A stretch of DNA of 64,000 bases, taken from assembly GCF_013375035.1 (NCBI RefSeq), contig NZ_CP056032.1, forward strand, positions 5,640,001 through 5,704,000. The letters are read 5' to 3'. Shown here one piece after another: positions 1-9,000 of the stretch. Made by a program: the position numbers and the translations under genes. Under the pieces are notes generated by a model, which saw only the letters and a program-made list of their open reading frames with translations, had not been told where the DNA came from and searched no databases. This DNA is from Spirosoma sp. KUDC1026. GTDB lineage: Bacteria; Bacteroidota; Bacteroidia; Cytophagales; Spirosomataceae. Within the stretch, counting starts at the first letter, position 1. Each line of letters opens with the position of its first letter.

Positions 1-745
1 TCAAAGCCGCTTTTACGTTCGGGTATTTGGAAAACAGATTGGTTAGCTTCACCGTATCACTGTGCATCCAGCGGGACGGAACCGTCCAGTTTTCATCCGA
101 AAACCGGGACCCATCGAAAAATACGCAGGCAGCCAGAATAGGGATGTGAGAAACAATCAACACGGGCTGTTCCGTTGGGATGGCCTTCAGCTTGTCCGCA
201 AGCCAGTGGAATTGCTTATCATCCAGATGAGCCGTGTACCAGCTGCCGTCCGCTTTAGGCTGTACGCTGTCCAGCAAGACAATATGCCAGCCATTTCGAA
301 TAAAGTGGTTGTAGCGATGGTTCATCTGAAGCTCATCCATCGCCCACTGCCGACCATCCATAAACGCATCATGCGTTTCCTTTTTACACCAGATGTCGTG
401 GTTACCGATGCAATTCAGCAGTGGTAGCGCATTCTCGCTTTTCAGGATATCCTGATATAATTTCCACTGCCGCCGGACGCTGTCCTGCCCCCGCCCGTGG
501 GCTTCCATAATGGCATCACCGCCATTGATAATCAGGTCTGGCCTTTCAGCCAACCCCTGAATATGATGCAGGCATCTCTCGAATCCTTTAGCGGCACCAA
601 CCAACGGCTGCATATGCACATCCGTTATGTGTGCTACACGCAACAAGCGTCGTTTGGTTGGTGTTCGTTGCAGTACTGTCTGGTCGTTAGCAGAAAAGGC
701 AGCCAGCCCCGCTCCCATTCGCCTAACTACATCTCGCCGATTCAT
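1..745 (-). CDS. Metallophosphoesterase (calcineurin-like), C-terminus cut by window edge
   Basis: The first 248 residues are visible; the 3' end lies outside the window. The metal-binding motifs of the calcineurin-like phosphoesterase fold are present in order: TDVH near residue 41, GGD near 75, GNHD near 114 and VSHIP near 215. The start ATG is followed by MNRRDVVRR, which resembles a weak twin-arginine leader, so export is possible but not certain. The family hydrolyses phosphoesters with a two-metal centre; the substrate cannot be read from the sequence. Open frames on the plus strand here are antisense to these motifs. Confidence 0.88.
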   Translation of the reverse strand, partial: MNRRDVVRRMGAGLAAFSANDQTVLQRTPTKRRLLRVAHITDVHMQPLVGAAKGFERCLHHIQGLAERPDLIINGGDAIMEAHGRGQDSVRRQWKLYQDILKSENALPLLNCIGNHDIWCKKETHDAFMDGRQWAMDELQMNHRYNHFIRNGWHIVLLDSVQPKADGSWYTAHLDDKQFHWLADKLKAIPTEQPVLIVSHIPILAACVFFDGSRFSDENWTVPSRWMHSDTVKLTNLFSKYPNVKAAL

Positions 746-855
746 ACCTCCATTTGTTTGCACAAAGAAAGCCGAAGTATGTAACTAGATTATTACCAGA
801 AGATTATGGTTCAATTAAGCCTTTTGCAACGCCGGGGAGTATACTCGAAAATAAA

Positions 856-883
856 ATAAGCCGCTGCAATTGCAGCGGCTTAT
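856..883 (-). terminator. Rho-independent terminator after tRNA-Leu
   Basis: A perfect 13-bp inverted repeat (ATAAGCCGCTGCA and its complement) with a 2-nt loop starts 11 bases after the tRNA 3' end. On the minus strand it is followed by a T-rich stretch, as expected for an intrinsic terminator. Confidence 0.8.
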
Positions 884-943
884 CGAATTACAGTACCAGG
901 AGCGGGAGTCGAACCCGCACGGGCTTGAGGCCCACAGGATTTT

Positions 944-1681
944 CGTACCAACTACAGCTTTCGCTGCTCTTTGCCAAATGCAAAGATTTGTGGTCTGGAC
1001 TTTCTCTTCACCGTATCTCAATTACTAAGACGTAGGTGCCGCCTGTTAAGTCTCTACACCTTCCACACGACCTTTCGGTTGTGGGCTTGGCTCGGGATTG
1101 CCAATTGCCTTCACAATAAGGTTTCCCCGAATTTAAGCGGTTCTACTGCGGACGTTTCCATCCGCGCACTCAATTTCTTAATATTCTTGGCTCTATAGTT
1201 ATCTGTCAGCGCATGACAATTGGGACATAGTAACTCTAAGTTATCCAAAGAGTTATCTATGTTGACTCCATTCCTGTGATGCAACTCCAATGGAATTTGC
1301 CTACCCATCCATTCGGATAAGCCACAAAGTTCACACTGGGCTTGTTTATAACCTTCCTTCAATAATCTTTTTTTGAGCTTGTGAGTCTGATATGTAGTAT
1401 GAGTTCCATCAAATATTCTCGCAATAGCAATAGGTATTTTAGATGGCTCTTTACTAAGTCCTTTGCCTGGTTGATTTGGCTTGAAACATCCTAATCGCTT
1501 AGCATGAAAACAAAGTGTTTTGTAGTTCATACCAAGTATCACAGCTGCTTTTGCCATACTATCAGCAGTGCGACAAACATCTATCAGTCTTTGCTCAAAA
1601 GAGGTATCGAATAAATAGCGCGCCATAACATAGAGACTTTACGTTCTAAGTACAGCATAAAACCAAGAATATCAAAGAACT
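944..1681 (-). ncRNA. Group I intron (IC3-like) in tRNA-Leu(UAA)
   Basis: A 738-nt intervening sequence follows exon CTT and ends in the expected terminal G just before AAAATCC. Conserved core pieces are readable on the minus strand: AAATTCGGGGAAACC (about 1122-1136), CAATCCCGAGCC (1100-1089), GTGTAGAGACTTAACAGG (1059-1042), GAGAAAGTCC (1006-997) and a CAGCGAAAGCTG hairpin (966-955). They match in order and wording what is known of the cyanobacterial tRNA-Leu(UAA) intron. A candidate guide sequence AAGTCT (1639-1634) can pair with exon GGACTT. That would put a U-A pair at the splice site where U-G is usual, so P1 is uncertain. Expected role: self-splicing of the tRNA precursor. Confidence 0.9.
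1111..1626 (-). CDS. HNH homing endonuclease encoded in the tRNA-Leu intron
   Basis: 171 aa. The start ATG lies 55 nt inside the intron. Residues 20-45 look like a helix-turn-helix (SMAKAAVILGMNYKTL). The C-terminal half has an HNH finger: CELC at 98-101, LHHRNG at 115-120, DNLELLCPNCH at 128-138. HNH proteins of this kind cut intronless alleles and so spread the intron. The last eight codons and the stop overlap the intron catalytic core, so protein and ribozyme share sequence. The A+T-rich coding differs from the GC-richer host genes, which fits an acquired element. The motif is complete, so the enzyme may be active. The DNA target is unknown but should be the tRNA-Leu anticodon region. Confidence 0.88.
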   Translation of the reverse strand: MARYLFDTSFEQRLIDVCRTADSMAKAAVILGMNYKTLCFHAKRLGCFKPNQPGKGLSKEPSKIPIAIARIFDGTHTTYQTHKLKKRLLKEGYKQAQCELCGLSEWMGRQIPLELHHRNGVNIDNSLDNLELLCPNCHALTDNYRAKNIKKLSARMETSAVEPLKFGETLL

Positions 1682-1723
1682 AAGTCCGGCGTGTCTACCG
1701 ATTCCACCATCCCGGCGTTTACG

Positions 1724-1750
1724 AAAAAAGCACCGTTGGTCGGTGCCTTT
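1724..1750 (-). terminator. Terminator-like hairpin between tRNA-Gly and tRNA-Leu
   Basis: On the minus strand, GGCACCG-ACCAA-CGGTGC is followed by six T. It begins 4 nt after the encoded CCA of tRNA-Gly and ends 8 nt before tRNA-Leu. Confidence 0.7.
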
Positions 1751-1753
1751 TCG

Positions 1754-1829
1754 TGGAGCGAAAGACGGGGTTCGAACCCGCGACCTCGACCTTGGCAAGG
1801 TCGCGCTCTACCAGCTGAGCTACTTTCGC
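1754..1829 (-). tRNA. tRNA-Gly(GCC)
   Basis: The mature body is 1829-1757 (73 nt) and CCA is encoded at 1756-1754. The acceptor GCGAAAG pairs with CTTTCGC, the D arm contains AGCTCAGCTGGTAGAGC, and the anticodon stem-loop CGACC-TTGCCAA-GGTCG reads GCC. The T arm CGGGTTCGAACCCCG is canonical. The neighbouring tRNA-Leu, in contrast, lacks an encoded CCA. Confidence 0.95.
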
Positions 1830-1865
1830 ATTTACCAATTCGCTGTGTTTCGTCGAATTGTGATG

Positions 1866-1896
1866 CAAACTTAGGCGTATTTTCAATATTTGTCAA
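1866..1896 (-). promoter_or_regulatory. Promoter of tRNA-Gly
   Basis: TAAGTTTG (1873-1866) fits the Bacteroidota -7 consensus TAnnTTTG. A TTG (-33 element, 1896-1894) lies 20 nt upstream of it. The leader to the tRNA would be about 30 nt. Confidence 0.7.
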
Positions 1897-1950
1897 GTCC
1901 CGCTGTCAAAAAATTCTCACAAATTGACTGGCTTGCCTTCTATAATCTGA

Positions 1951-2814
1951 TTACGAATGAGTTAAAAATACCAGAATCAGAAAAAAAACGTTTTGGCACA
2001 CGCCCGCCAACCACATCATGCGCATCGTCATCTTGTAAGTTGCCTGATTCACGTCCTGGTAAACGAGCCAGAACCAGCGTAGAAAAAATAAAATGGCGGG
2101 CGACAAGCATAGTAAATACAGCAGGAAGAACTTTCCCCCGTCGAAATACACGTAAAATGATGCGGCTGCCAGCAAATAAACAATGGCAGCCGAAAGAAAT
2201 GTACCTCGTATTCCCATCAGCCGACTAATAGTCATATCGCCCCGGCGCGCATCCTCTTCGTGTTGATAAACCTGCGTTACGGGATAAAGAGCCAGCAGAT
2301 TCAGCGTACCCAGTAAGCCGCCGAACAATATGCGTGGCTCTGTTATCGAAGACAGCGGCAGATCGCTGATCGATACATAGGTCATGACATACGTAACTCC
2401 TCCCTGCAGAATACTGATCAAAAGCCAGCTTAGAATTGGGTATTTTTTCAGACGAATCCGATCATGGCTATACGCTTTTGTCACGAAGCCATAAACCAGT
2501 AGGTAGATGATAAAAGGCCAGTTGACGAACATACCTAATAGCAAAGCCAGCACGTCGAGCGCCCACGACACCCAGTATAATGCCACAGTTACCGGTGGAG
2601 GCTTCTCCAGCCCGCCAATACTGTCTTCATCTTTATCGAAATAACTATTGTACGCGTTGCTGGCCGGGTACAACAGCAAATGAACAATCAGCAGTACGGC
2701 AATAGCATATGCTGGGTTGACACTGGGCGATTGACTGAGCGCGAACCAGTAGATAGGTAACAGAAAAAAGGAGAAAGGCACCCGCAGGTGCAGCCAGATG
2801 GTCCGAAGCGTCAT
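1951..2814 (-). CDS. UbiA-family prenyltransferase
   Basis: 287 aa from the ATG at 2814 (MTLRTIW); the open frame continues upstream to 2880 but passes through a -7 promoter box. Many hydrophobic segments fit the nine-helix UbiA fold. The first Asp-rich motif is present as N-x3-D-x3-D (NSYFDKDED). The second is degenerate, HEEDARRGD in a cytoplasmic loop. UbiA enzymes transfer an isoprenyl group from a diphosphate to an aromatic or polyketide acceptor in the membrane. The gene is divergent from a type III polyketide synthase 115 bp away, so the synthase product is a plausible acceptor. The true acceptor is not readable. Confidence 0.85.
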   Translation of the reverse strand: MTLRTIWLHLRVPFSFFLLPIYWFALSQSPSVNPAYAIAVLLIVHLLLYPASNAYNSYFDKDEDSIGGLEKPPPVTVALYWVSWALDVLALLLGMFVNWPFIIYLLVYGFVTKAYSHDRIRLKKYPILSWLLISILQGGVTYVMTYVSISDLPLSSITEPRILFGGLLGTLNLLALYPVTQVYQHEEDARRGDMTISRLMGIRGTFLSAAIVYLLAAASFYVYFDGGKFFLLYLLCLSPAILFFLRWFWLVYQDVNQATYKMTMRMMWLAGVCQNVFFLILVFLTHS

Positions 2815-2819
2815 TACAT

Positions 2820-2827
2820 CAAAGTTA
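2820..2827 (-). promoter_or_regulatory. Possible -7 box of the UbiA gene
   Basis: TAACTTTG (2827-2820) matches TAnnTTTG and ends 5 nt before the ATG at 2814. If it is used, the transcript would have almost no leader. No clear -33 TTG lies at the right distance, so this is weak. Confidence 0.4.
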
Positions 2828-2929
2828 CGACGGCTAAAATATAACTTTCGGCATAGGTACAAGTTATATGACGTATCCAACGGCTAATTAACGATCTGGT
2901 CCTACATAGCCAGGCCACGTATCCACGTA

Positions 2930-4117
2930 ATGAGACAGCATCCTGGCAGTTATATAAATTCAATAGGTACGGCTGTACCAGATTATACTATTTCGCAGCA
3001 GCAGGCGGTGGCGTTTATGACAAGCGCCCTGGAACTGGATGAACGCGAAAGCCGTCGGCTTAAAGCTTTATACCGGCAAACCGCTATCGACCAACGGCAT
3101 TCGGTACTGGAAGACTATATCCGAACTCCCGAGGAATTTACCTTTTACGCCAACACCCCCGGTCTGGAACCGTTTCCAACCGTAAGTCAGCGGATGGGCA
3201 TTTATCGCCAGAAAGCCGTTCCGCTCGCAGTGAAGGCCGTAGAAGATTGCCTGAACCAGCACCCCGACTTTGACCGGCAATCCATTACGCACCTGATTGT
3301 AGTAAGTTGTACGGGCTTGTACGCACCGGGTCCTGATATTGAACTAATCGAAGCGCTGGGTTTATCTTACACAACACAGCGTCTGGCAATTAATTTTATG
3401 GGGTGCTACGGGGCTTTCAATGGCCTGAAAGCAGCCGATGCCATCGTCCGCGCTGAACCTGACGCGCACGTACTACTTGTCTGCGTGGAGTTGTGTACGC
3501 TCCATTTTCAAAAGAAAACCGACGTTGATCAGATCCTGTCCAATGCCCTGTTTGCCGATGGGGCAGCGGCCGTTCTGATCGAAAGCCGCCCTCGTCCCGA
3601 TCAGTCCTTTCGGCTTCGGTCGTTTTACTGCGATCTCCTGCCCGATGGGAAGCACGCTATGGCCTGGCACGTCAGTGATTTTGGCTTTGAAATGACCCTG
3701 ACCTCCGAAGTCCCCTCGTTTATTCAGCAAGGCATTGGCCAGTTGATGAGCCGGCTTCTGTTCCAGTCCGGACTTGCCATGGACAAGCTGGGCTTTTATG
3801 CCCTGCACCCCGGCGGTCGACGAATCCTGGAAGTAATTGAGCAGCAACTCGGCCTTAGCACCCACGATAACCGCTACGCCTACGAGGTCCTGCGACAGAA
3901 CGGCAATATGTCGTCGGCTACGGTCTTGTTTGTTTTAAAAGGCATCTGGCAGGATCTGGCTATGGGAACAGCCGATATCGATCCGGAACGTCCCAATATA
4001 TTGAGCTGTGCATTCGGTCCTGGCCTGACGCTCGAGTCAATGATTCTGGAAACTATCATGCCGGAGCCAGCATTTACTGCGTCAGCACATTCCAGCGCAT
4101 CAGCCCTAGTTTCGTAA
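2930..4117 (+). CDS. Type III polyketide synthase (chalcone synthase family)
   Basis: 395 aa, the normal length for a single-domain type III PKS. The Cys-His-Asn triad is present: C159 in FMGCYG, H293 in ALHPGG and N326 in NMSSAT. The C-terminal FGPGLTLE motif is intact. These homodimers condense malonyl-CoA onto a starter acyl-CoA without an acyl carrier protein, giving pyrones, resorcinols or phenolic lipids. The gene is divergent from the UbiA prenyltransferase. The last 44 bp overlap the 3' end of the convergent glycosyltransferase gene. Starter and product are unknown. Confidence 0.93.
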   Translation: MRQHPGSYINSIGTAVPDYTISQQQAVAFMTSALELDERESRRLKALYRQTAIDQRHSVLEDYIRTPEEFTFYANTPGLEPFPTVSQRMGIYRQKAVPLAVKAVEDCLNQHPDFDRQSITHLIVVSCTGLYAPGPDIELIEALGLSYTTQRLAINFMGCYGAFNGLKAADAIVRAEPDAHVLLVCVELCTLHFQKKTDVDQILSNALFADGAAAVLIESRPRPDQSFRLRSFYCDLLPDGKHAMAWHVSDFGFEMTLTSEVPSFIQQGIGQLMSRLLFQSGLAMDKLGFYALHPGGRRILEVIEQQLGLSTHDNRYAYEVLRQNGNMSSATVLFVLKGIWQDLAMGTADIDPERPNILSCAFGPGLTLESMILETIMPEPAFTASAHSSASALVS

Positions 4118-4817
4118 ATAGATACAGGATAGAAGTACGTAACACACCCAAGCCGTAGATGGAACTCCGGCGGAAATTGATCGACGAGGCTTCTTCAAAG
4201 TATTTGGTTGGGCAGGTCACTTCGGCAATTTCGAATCCTTTGTAGAAAATCTGCGCGATCATCTCGTTGTCGAAAATAAAATCGTCAGAGTTGTGCGTGA
4301 AATTCAGACTACGTAACACCTCTCCTGAGAACGCCCGATAACCGGTATGATATTCCGACAGTTTCTGGTTCATCAGCAGGTTCTGTGTGAACGTCAGGAA
4401 GCGATTGGCGATGTATTTATACATGGGCATCCCCCCTTTCAAAGCACCTTTTCCCAGAATCCGGGACGCAAACACAACCGGATACAAACCGTTACCAATG
4501 ATACTAATCATGGCAGGCAACAGCATAGGCGTATATTGATAGTCTGGGTGGAGCATAATTACAATGTCTCCGCCTAACTCCAGCGCTTTTGCGTAACAGG
4601 TTTTCTGGTTACCGCCGTAGCCTTTGTTTTTATCGTGCCGAATGACATGGTTTATACCCAGTCGGCGGGCTTCCTCAACCGTATTATCAGGACTGGCGTC
4701 ATCTACCAGAATTACGTCATCAACTAAATCGAATGGAATTTCGCGGTAGGTGCGTTCCAGGGTAAGCGCGGCCCGGTAAGCCGGCATGACAACAATTACT
4801 TTCTTGCCGTTAAACAT
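4074..4817 (-). CDS. Family 2 glycosyltransferase
   Basis: 247 aa, one GT-A domain. The nucleotide-binding start MPAYRAALTL, the ILVDDASPDNT segment, a metal-site region MLHPDYQYTP and YHTGYRAF are visible. No strong membrane segment is seen, so it is probably a cytosolic or peripheral enzyme. It resembles dolichol-phosphate mannosyltransferase-like proteins that glycosylate lipid carriers, but donor and acceptor cannot be assigned. It is convergent with, and overlaps, the polyketide synthase gene. Confidence 0.87.
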   Translation of the reverse strand: MFNGKKVIVVMPAYRAALTLERTYREIPFDLVDDVILVDDASPDNTVEEARRLGINHVIRHDKNKGYGGNQKTCYAKALELGGDIVIMLHPDYQYTPMLLPAMISIIGNGLYPVVFASRILGKGALKGGMPMYKYIANRFLTFTQNLLMNQKLSEYHTGYRAFSGEVLRSLNFTHNSDDFIFDNEMIAQIFYKGFEIAEVTCPTKYFEEASSINFRRSSIYGLGVLRTSILYLFTKLGLMRWNVLTQ

Positions 4818-4949
4818 GGTTCAAAACTAAGGGGTCAGGGTCAGTATGCCAATAATTTTAGAAACAGAAGCCGCTTGATTCGGCCATTAGCTAGTAGATT
4901 TGTCTGTTCTTCTGTGCGTTAAGCCTAGGACATTCATTTAGCGTTCATC

Positions 4950-6026
4950 ATGCTTTCCAACGAGACGATATTTTTTCTGTGCTTTGCAGCATTTGTTTTG
5001 TTCATCATGGCCCTGGACCTGGGCGCGTTTTCCAAGCGTCAGAGCCATGTCGTTCATTTTAAAGAAGCCGCTTTCTGGAGTGCCATCTGGGTTGCTCTCT
5101 CCGTCATCTTCTACTTTTTCCTCAAAAACTATGGCTACCTCGTCCACGGCATCACCGACATGGCGCGGCTGGAGGAAATCAGAAGCCGGTACGCTGAACA
5201 CGTTGCTATCGTTCCCGGCAATTTTGCGGCCAGTTTGGAGCGGTTTCAGAACAATATGTCGGTTGAATACATCACCGGCTATCTGGTCGAATACTCGTTA
5301 TCGGCTGATAATATCTTTGTATTTATTCTGATTTTCAATACGTTCGGTGTTCGAGAGCGGTACTACAAAAAGATTCTGGTCTGGGGAATTCTCGGTGCTA
5401 TCGTTCTCCGATTTGTCTTCATTTTCCTGGGTTCGGCGCTCATTCAGCGGTTTGAGTGGATTATGTATATCTTCGGTGCATTCCTGGTGTACACGGGTGT
5501 CCAGTTGTTTTTCCAGAAGGAAGAAGACGAACAGATTGACACCAACAGCCATCCTGTTGTGCGTTTTGCCCGCAAATATCTGAACGTGTTTCCGCGTAAC
5601 GTAGAGGATAACTTCTTTGTCCGTGACAAAGTGAATCACAAGTTATTCGTGACGCCCCTGTTCATCATTGTGATTGTTATTTCGTTTACCGATCTGGTTT
5701 TCGCCGTCGACTCTATTCCAGCCATTTTTTCGATCACGAAAGATCCGTACATCGTCTTTTTCTCCAACGTATTTGCCATCATGGGCTTACGGTCAATGTT
5801 CTTCTTCCTGTCGAGCATTATGGATCAGTTCCGTTTCCTGAAAGTTGGCCTAGCAGTTTTACTAACGTTTATTGGCGCTAAAATGCTGGCCGAACACTGG
5901 CTGCATGATATTGGCTTCAAGCCCGTCTACTCACTCTATATTATTATCGCTATCTTGGGCTTAAGCGTATTGGCCTCCTGGCTGATACCGGAAAAAAAAG
6001 ATAACCAGACCGGCACCCCGGTTTAA
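4950..6026 (+). CDS. TerC/Alx-family integral membrane protein
   Basis: 358 aa with about eight or nine hydrophobic helices. The TerC signatures are two conserved acidic spots in membrane helices: SLSADNIFVF (Asp near 119) and FAVDSIPAIF (Asp near 254), followed by FAIMGLRSMFF. The length suits the Alx branch. Members are linked to metal (Mn) efflux at the membrane and to tellurite resistance, but there are no ter genes nearby. A pH-responsive leader as in enterobacterial alx is not evident in the 132 bp upstream. Confidence 0.9.
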   Translation: MLSNETIFFLCFAAFVLFIMALDLGAFSKRQSHVVHFKEAAFWSAIWVALSVIFYFFLKNYGYLVHGITDMARLEEIRSRYAEHVAIVPGNFAASLERFQNNMSVEYITGYLVEYSLSADNIFVFILIFNTFGVRERYYKKILVWGILGAIVLRFVFIFLGSALIQRFEWIMYIFGAFLVYTGVQLFFQKEEDEQIDTNSHPVVRFARKYLNVFPRNVEDNFFVRDKVNHKLFVTPLFIIVIVISFTDLVFAVDSIPAIFSITKDPYIVFFSNVFAIMGLRSMFFFLSSIMDQFRFLKVGLAVLLTFIGAKMLAEHWLHDIGFKPVYSLYIIIAILGLSVLASWLIPEKKDNQTGTPV

Positions 6027-6055
6027 CCAGCCACGCACCCGCGTTGGTTTGACGC

Positions 6056-9000
6056 ATGAATGCATTGTCGGCCCTGCCGTTGCCGTCAGGCGTATTAAAG
6101 ACGTTTCGTCGACGACTAACAAATCTCAGCAGCCGGAACCGGTCGCTGTTGCTGACGAATTTGCCCGTCAGTCAGTTTCTGGATCTGCATGCAACCGATC
6201 ATGTCCTAGGGAAATCATCGTTTAGCCTGATCGTCGATCTGATTCGTCAGAAACCGGCGATCCCGCTCTGCGATGTTCTCGACCCGCGTCAGGAACGTAG
6301 CAATCAGTTGAGTCAGCAAATTCGCAAGATTCAGCGAACAGCTCAGTTCATCAGCGACGAACGCGGCACCGACGATCTCTACGTAGGCTGGCCGTTCGTG
6401 CGGGGGAAGTTTCTGGATGGTACCGTCATTCACGCACCATTGCTGTTTTTCCCGGTGGCGATCGAGCAGGCAGGCAAAACGTGGCAGCTTATCCGGCGAG
6501 GGGATGAATCTGTATTGTTCAATTCAACACTGGCCCTTGCTTATGGGCAGTTCAACCAGGTTCAGTTCAAAGAAGAGTTTACTAATCCCCCGTTCGAATC
6601 GTTTGACCGCGACCCACTGGCGTTTCGTACCCAGTTATACGAGTGGCTGAAAACGAGTCCATTCGCCATCAATTTCAACCAGAATCTCTTTGCCGATCAG
6701 CTGACCATCTTCGACCAGCAAAATCGAAAGGGGCTGGATCAACTCGAACGCATTGGCGAGCTAAAACTTTATCCCGAAGCCGTTCTGGGGATTTTCCCAC
6801 AGGCGGGCTCCTTTCTCGTTCCCGATTACGATGCACTGCTGGGTGAAGGGCGGGGGGCTGAGGGTATAGGGCGAGGGGTTGAGGGCATAGGGTTGAATGT
6901 AATGGGCAAAGGGCCAGGGGTTGAGGGATTGGGTGATTGGGCAAGTAGTCAAGGTCAAGGGGTTGAGGGTGATGGGAAGTGGGAAATAGATAAAGATCAA
7001 ACTATAGAGCAGGAGTATAACTCTATTTACGCCCCAAGCCCTCTACCCCACGCCCCTCAACCCCAAGCCCCCACGCCCTTAACCCTTCAGCCCCACGCCC
7101 TTAACCCCACACCCTCCCCCCCCCTCCCCGAGCGATTCATCCATACGCCTTTGCCGATGGACGCGTCGCAGGAGATGGCAGTACGTACAGTCAAATCGGG
7201 GCAGTCGCTGGTGGTGCAGGGCCCACCGGGCACGGGAAAGTCGCAGCTAATTGCCAATCTTATGGCTGATGCGGCCGCTACGGGTAAGCGGGTTTTATTG
7301 GTTTGCCAGAAACGGGCCGCACTCGACGTTGTGCAGGAGCGACTTCAGCAGGTGGGTATGGCTCCATTTATGGCGCTAATCCACGATTTTCAGGACGATC
7401 GTCGGGCTCTTTATGCGCAGATCGCCGAGCAAATCAATCAACTTGATACGTACAGACAACAAAACAACAGCCTGAATACCGTATTGCTGGAACGTGATTT
7501 CGACGTTGAAAGCCGCCGAATTGATGAGGCAGTGGAGATATTACAGGTTTTCAAACAGGCTCTCTTCGACACAACGGAATGCGGCATTTCTATTAAAGAG
7601 CTTTATCTAACCAGCGATCCCCAAGCACCGTCTATTCCACTGGGTGATCATTATCAGCAGTTTCGGTTAACAGAAATAGAACCGTTTGTACGCCGTCTGC
7701 AGGCTTATGCAGCTTACCAGCAGCAAGTAGGCTCAGCCCATGCCTGGAAAGATCGGGTTTCCTTTTCTGCATTTTCTGCTGCCGACCAATCGAAACTTGA
7801 CCAGGCGCTCAGAAACTGGGTACAACTCGTACAGGATGCTAAAGAGGCAACGACTACCTTAGTTGGCCGTACCCTTGCGCTGACCGAGTTGATGCAATGG
7901 CTGGACCATCGACCCGTTATTCATCAGTTTAGTACGTCGCTCAACAAAACCAGTCAGACCGTCTGGACTGTCGTTCTACAACTTCGTCGCCAACCCGGTC
8001 ATCCAGCATTGGCTGCTACCGGCGATTTGCTAGAGCAGGCAGCAACTCAATGGGAATCGGCGCTTAGTTCGCCGGGGCCGGCCGAAGATATTCCATTACC
8101 GAATCTCAATCGCTTCCGCGAGGTCCTGTTAGACGCGCAGCGCGTACGGGCCACCTGGCTGCAGTGGAACTGGTGGCTGATGACCAACGATCAGAAGGCC
8201 TGGCTCCAGCAGATGGCTACAGCCAACAAGTTAACGTTGTCTGCTGAGGATCTCCATACGCTGCATATCAAAGTTGACAAACGGGAGCAGTTGGAAATGA
8301 TTCGCCAACGGGTGGCTCCTTTACTGAGTAATACAGGCCTGCCCGACGTCCCTGAGAGCTTACGTATTATTGGACAGGCGATCGAGCTGATTCAAGTTAT
8401 AGCATCAATTCCAGCGCTAAATCAGCTTCCAGAGCCAATCTGGCAGATCTCTACTCAGGTCGATCACGTTGTCAATCGTTTAGTGGTCTTAGCCGGACGG
8501 GTAGAGCAACAACAGAATCAGCTCTATCTGACACAATCACAACGGGAGTTGCTTTGGCAGGATGTTACGCCTGCTACTGTGCTACGTCAGACCTTGTCGA
8601 CGGATTTTGACCTGCTGGTTGAATCAGATCGGCTATATGCGCAGTTTTCAAACGTAGAACTGGAGATCATTTACCGACTTGCTTCATATTCTCCTGCTGA
8701 TTGGTCAGCTGTTTTTCAGAACTCACTGCGCTTAGCCTGGATTGATCATATTGAGCAGCAAAAGCCCGAACTGCGTAGTGTTTCGTCGCTTCGGCTTACG
8801 CAGTCTGAACAAATTCTCCAAGACAGTATTCAGCGGAAACAGGCGCTGAGCCGCGATATTTTATTGATGAGATTGCGCGAGCAGACGTACCGGAACCTAA
8901 CATTTAACCGGCTGAACAATATTGTTACGTATCGCGATCTGCTGCATCAGACAACCAAAAAGCGCAATGTCTGGCCCATCCGAAAATTGCTGAGTGCCTT

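Larger units (their letters stand above)
894..1716 (-). tRNA. tRNA-Leu(UAA), split by a group I intron
   Basis: The 5' exon is 1716-1682 (35 nt) and the 3' exon 943-894 (50 nt). Joined, they form an 85-nt class II tRNA. The acceptor stem GCCGGGA pairs with TCCTGGT and the discriminator is A. The long variable arm has a GGGC/GCCC stem, and the T stem is GCGGG/CCCGC around TTCGACT. The anticodon loop CTTAAAA gives UAA. The intron lies between U34 and A35, the classic cyanobacterial and plastid position. The anticodon stem CCGGA/TCCTG has one C-U mismatch. CCA is not encoded. tRNA-Gly lies 37 nt upstream, with a terminator-like hairpin between. Confidence 0.93.

Noticed and set aside
62-784. Plus-strand open frames
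   Set aside because: They are antisense to a metallophosphoesterase whose motifs are complete on the minus strand.
2815-2880. Longer N-terminus for the UbiA protein
   Set aside because: The extra codons run through a -7 promoter box and lack hydrophobic UbiA sequence.
6675-7000. Minus-strand frames rich in Pro, Leu and His
   Set aside because: They come from the C-rich complement of the heptad repeat in the helicase gene.
6842-7129. CRISPR array
   Set aside because: The units are degenerate heptamers without spacers; no cas genes are present.
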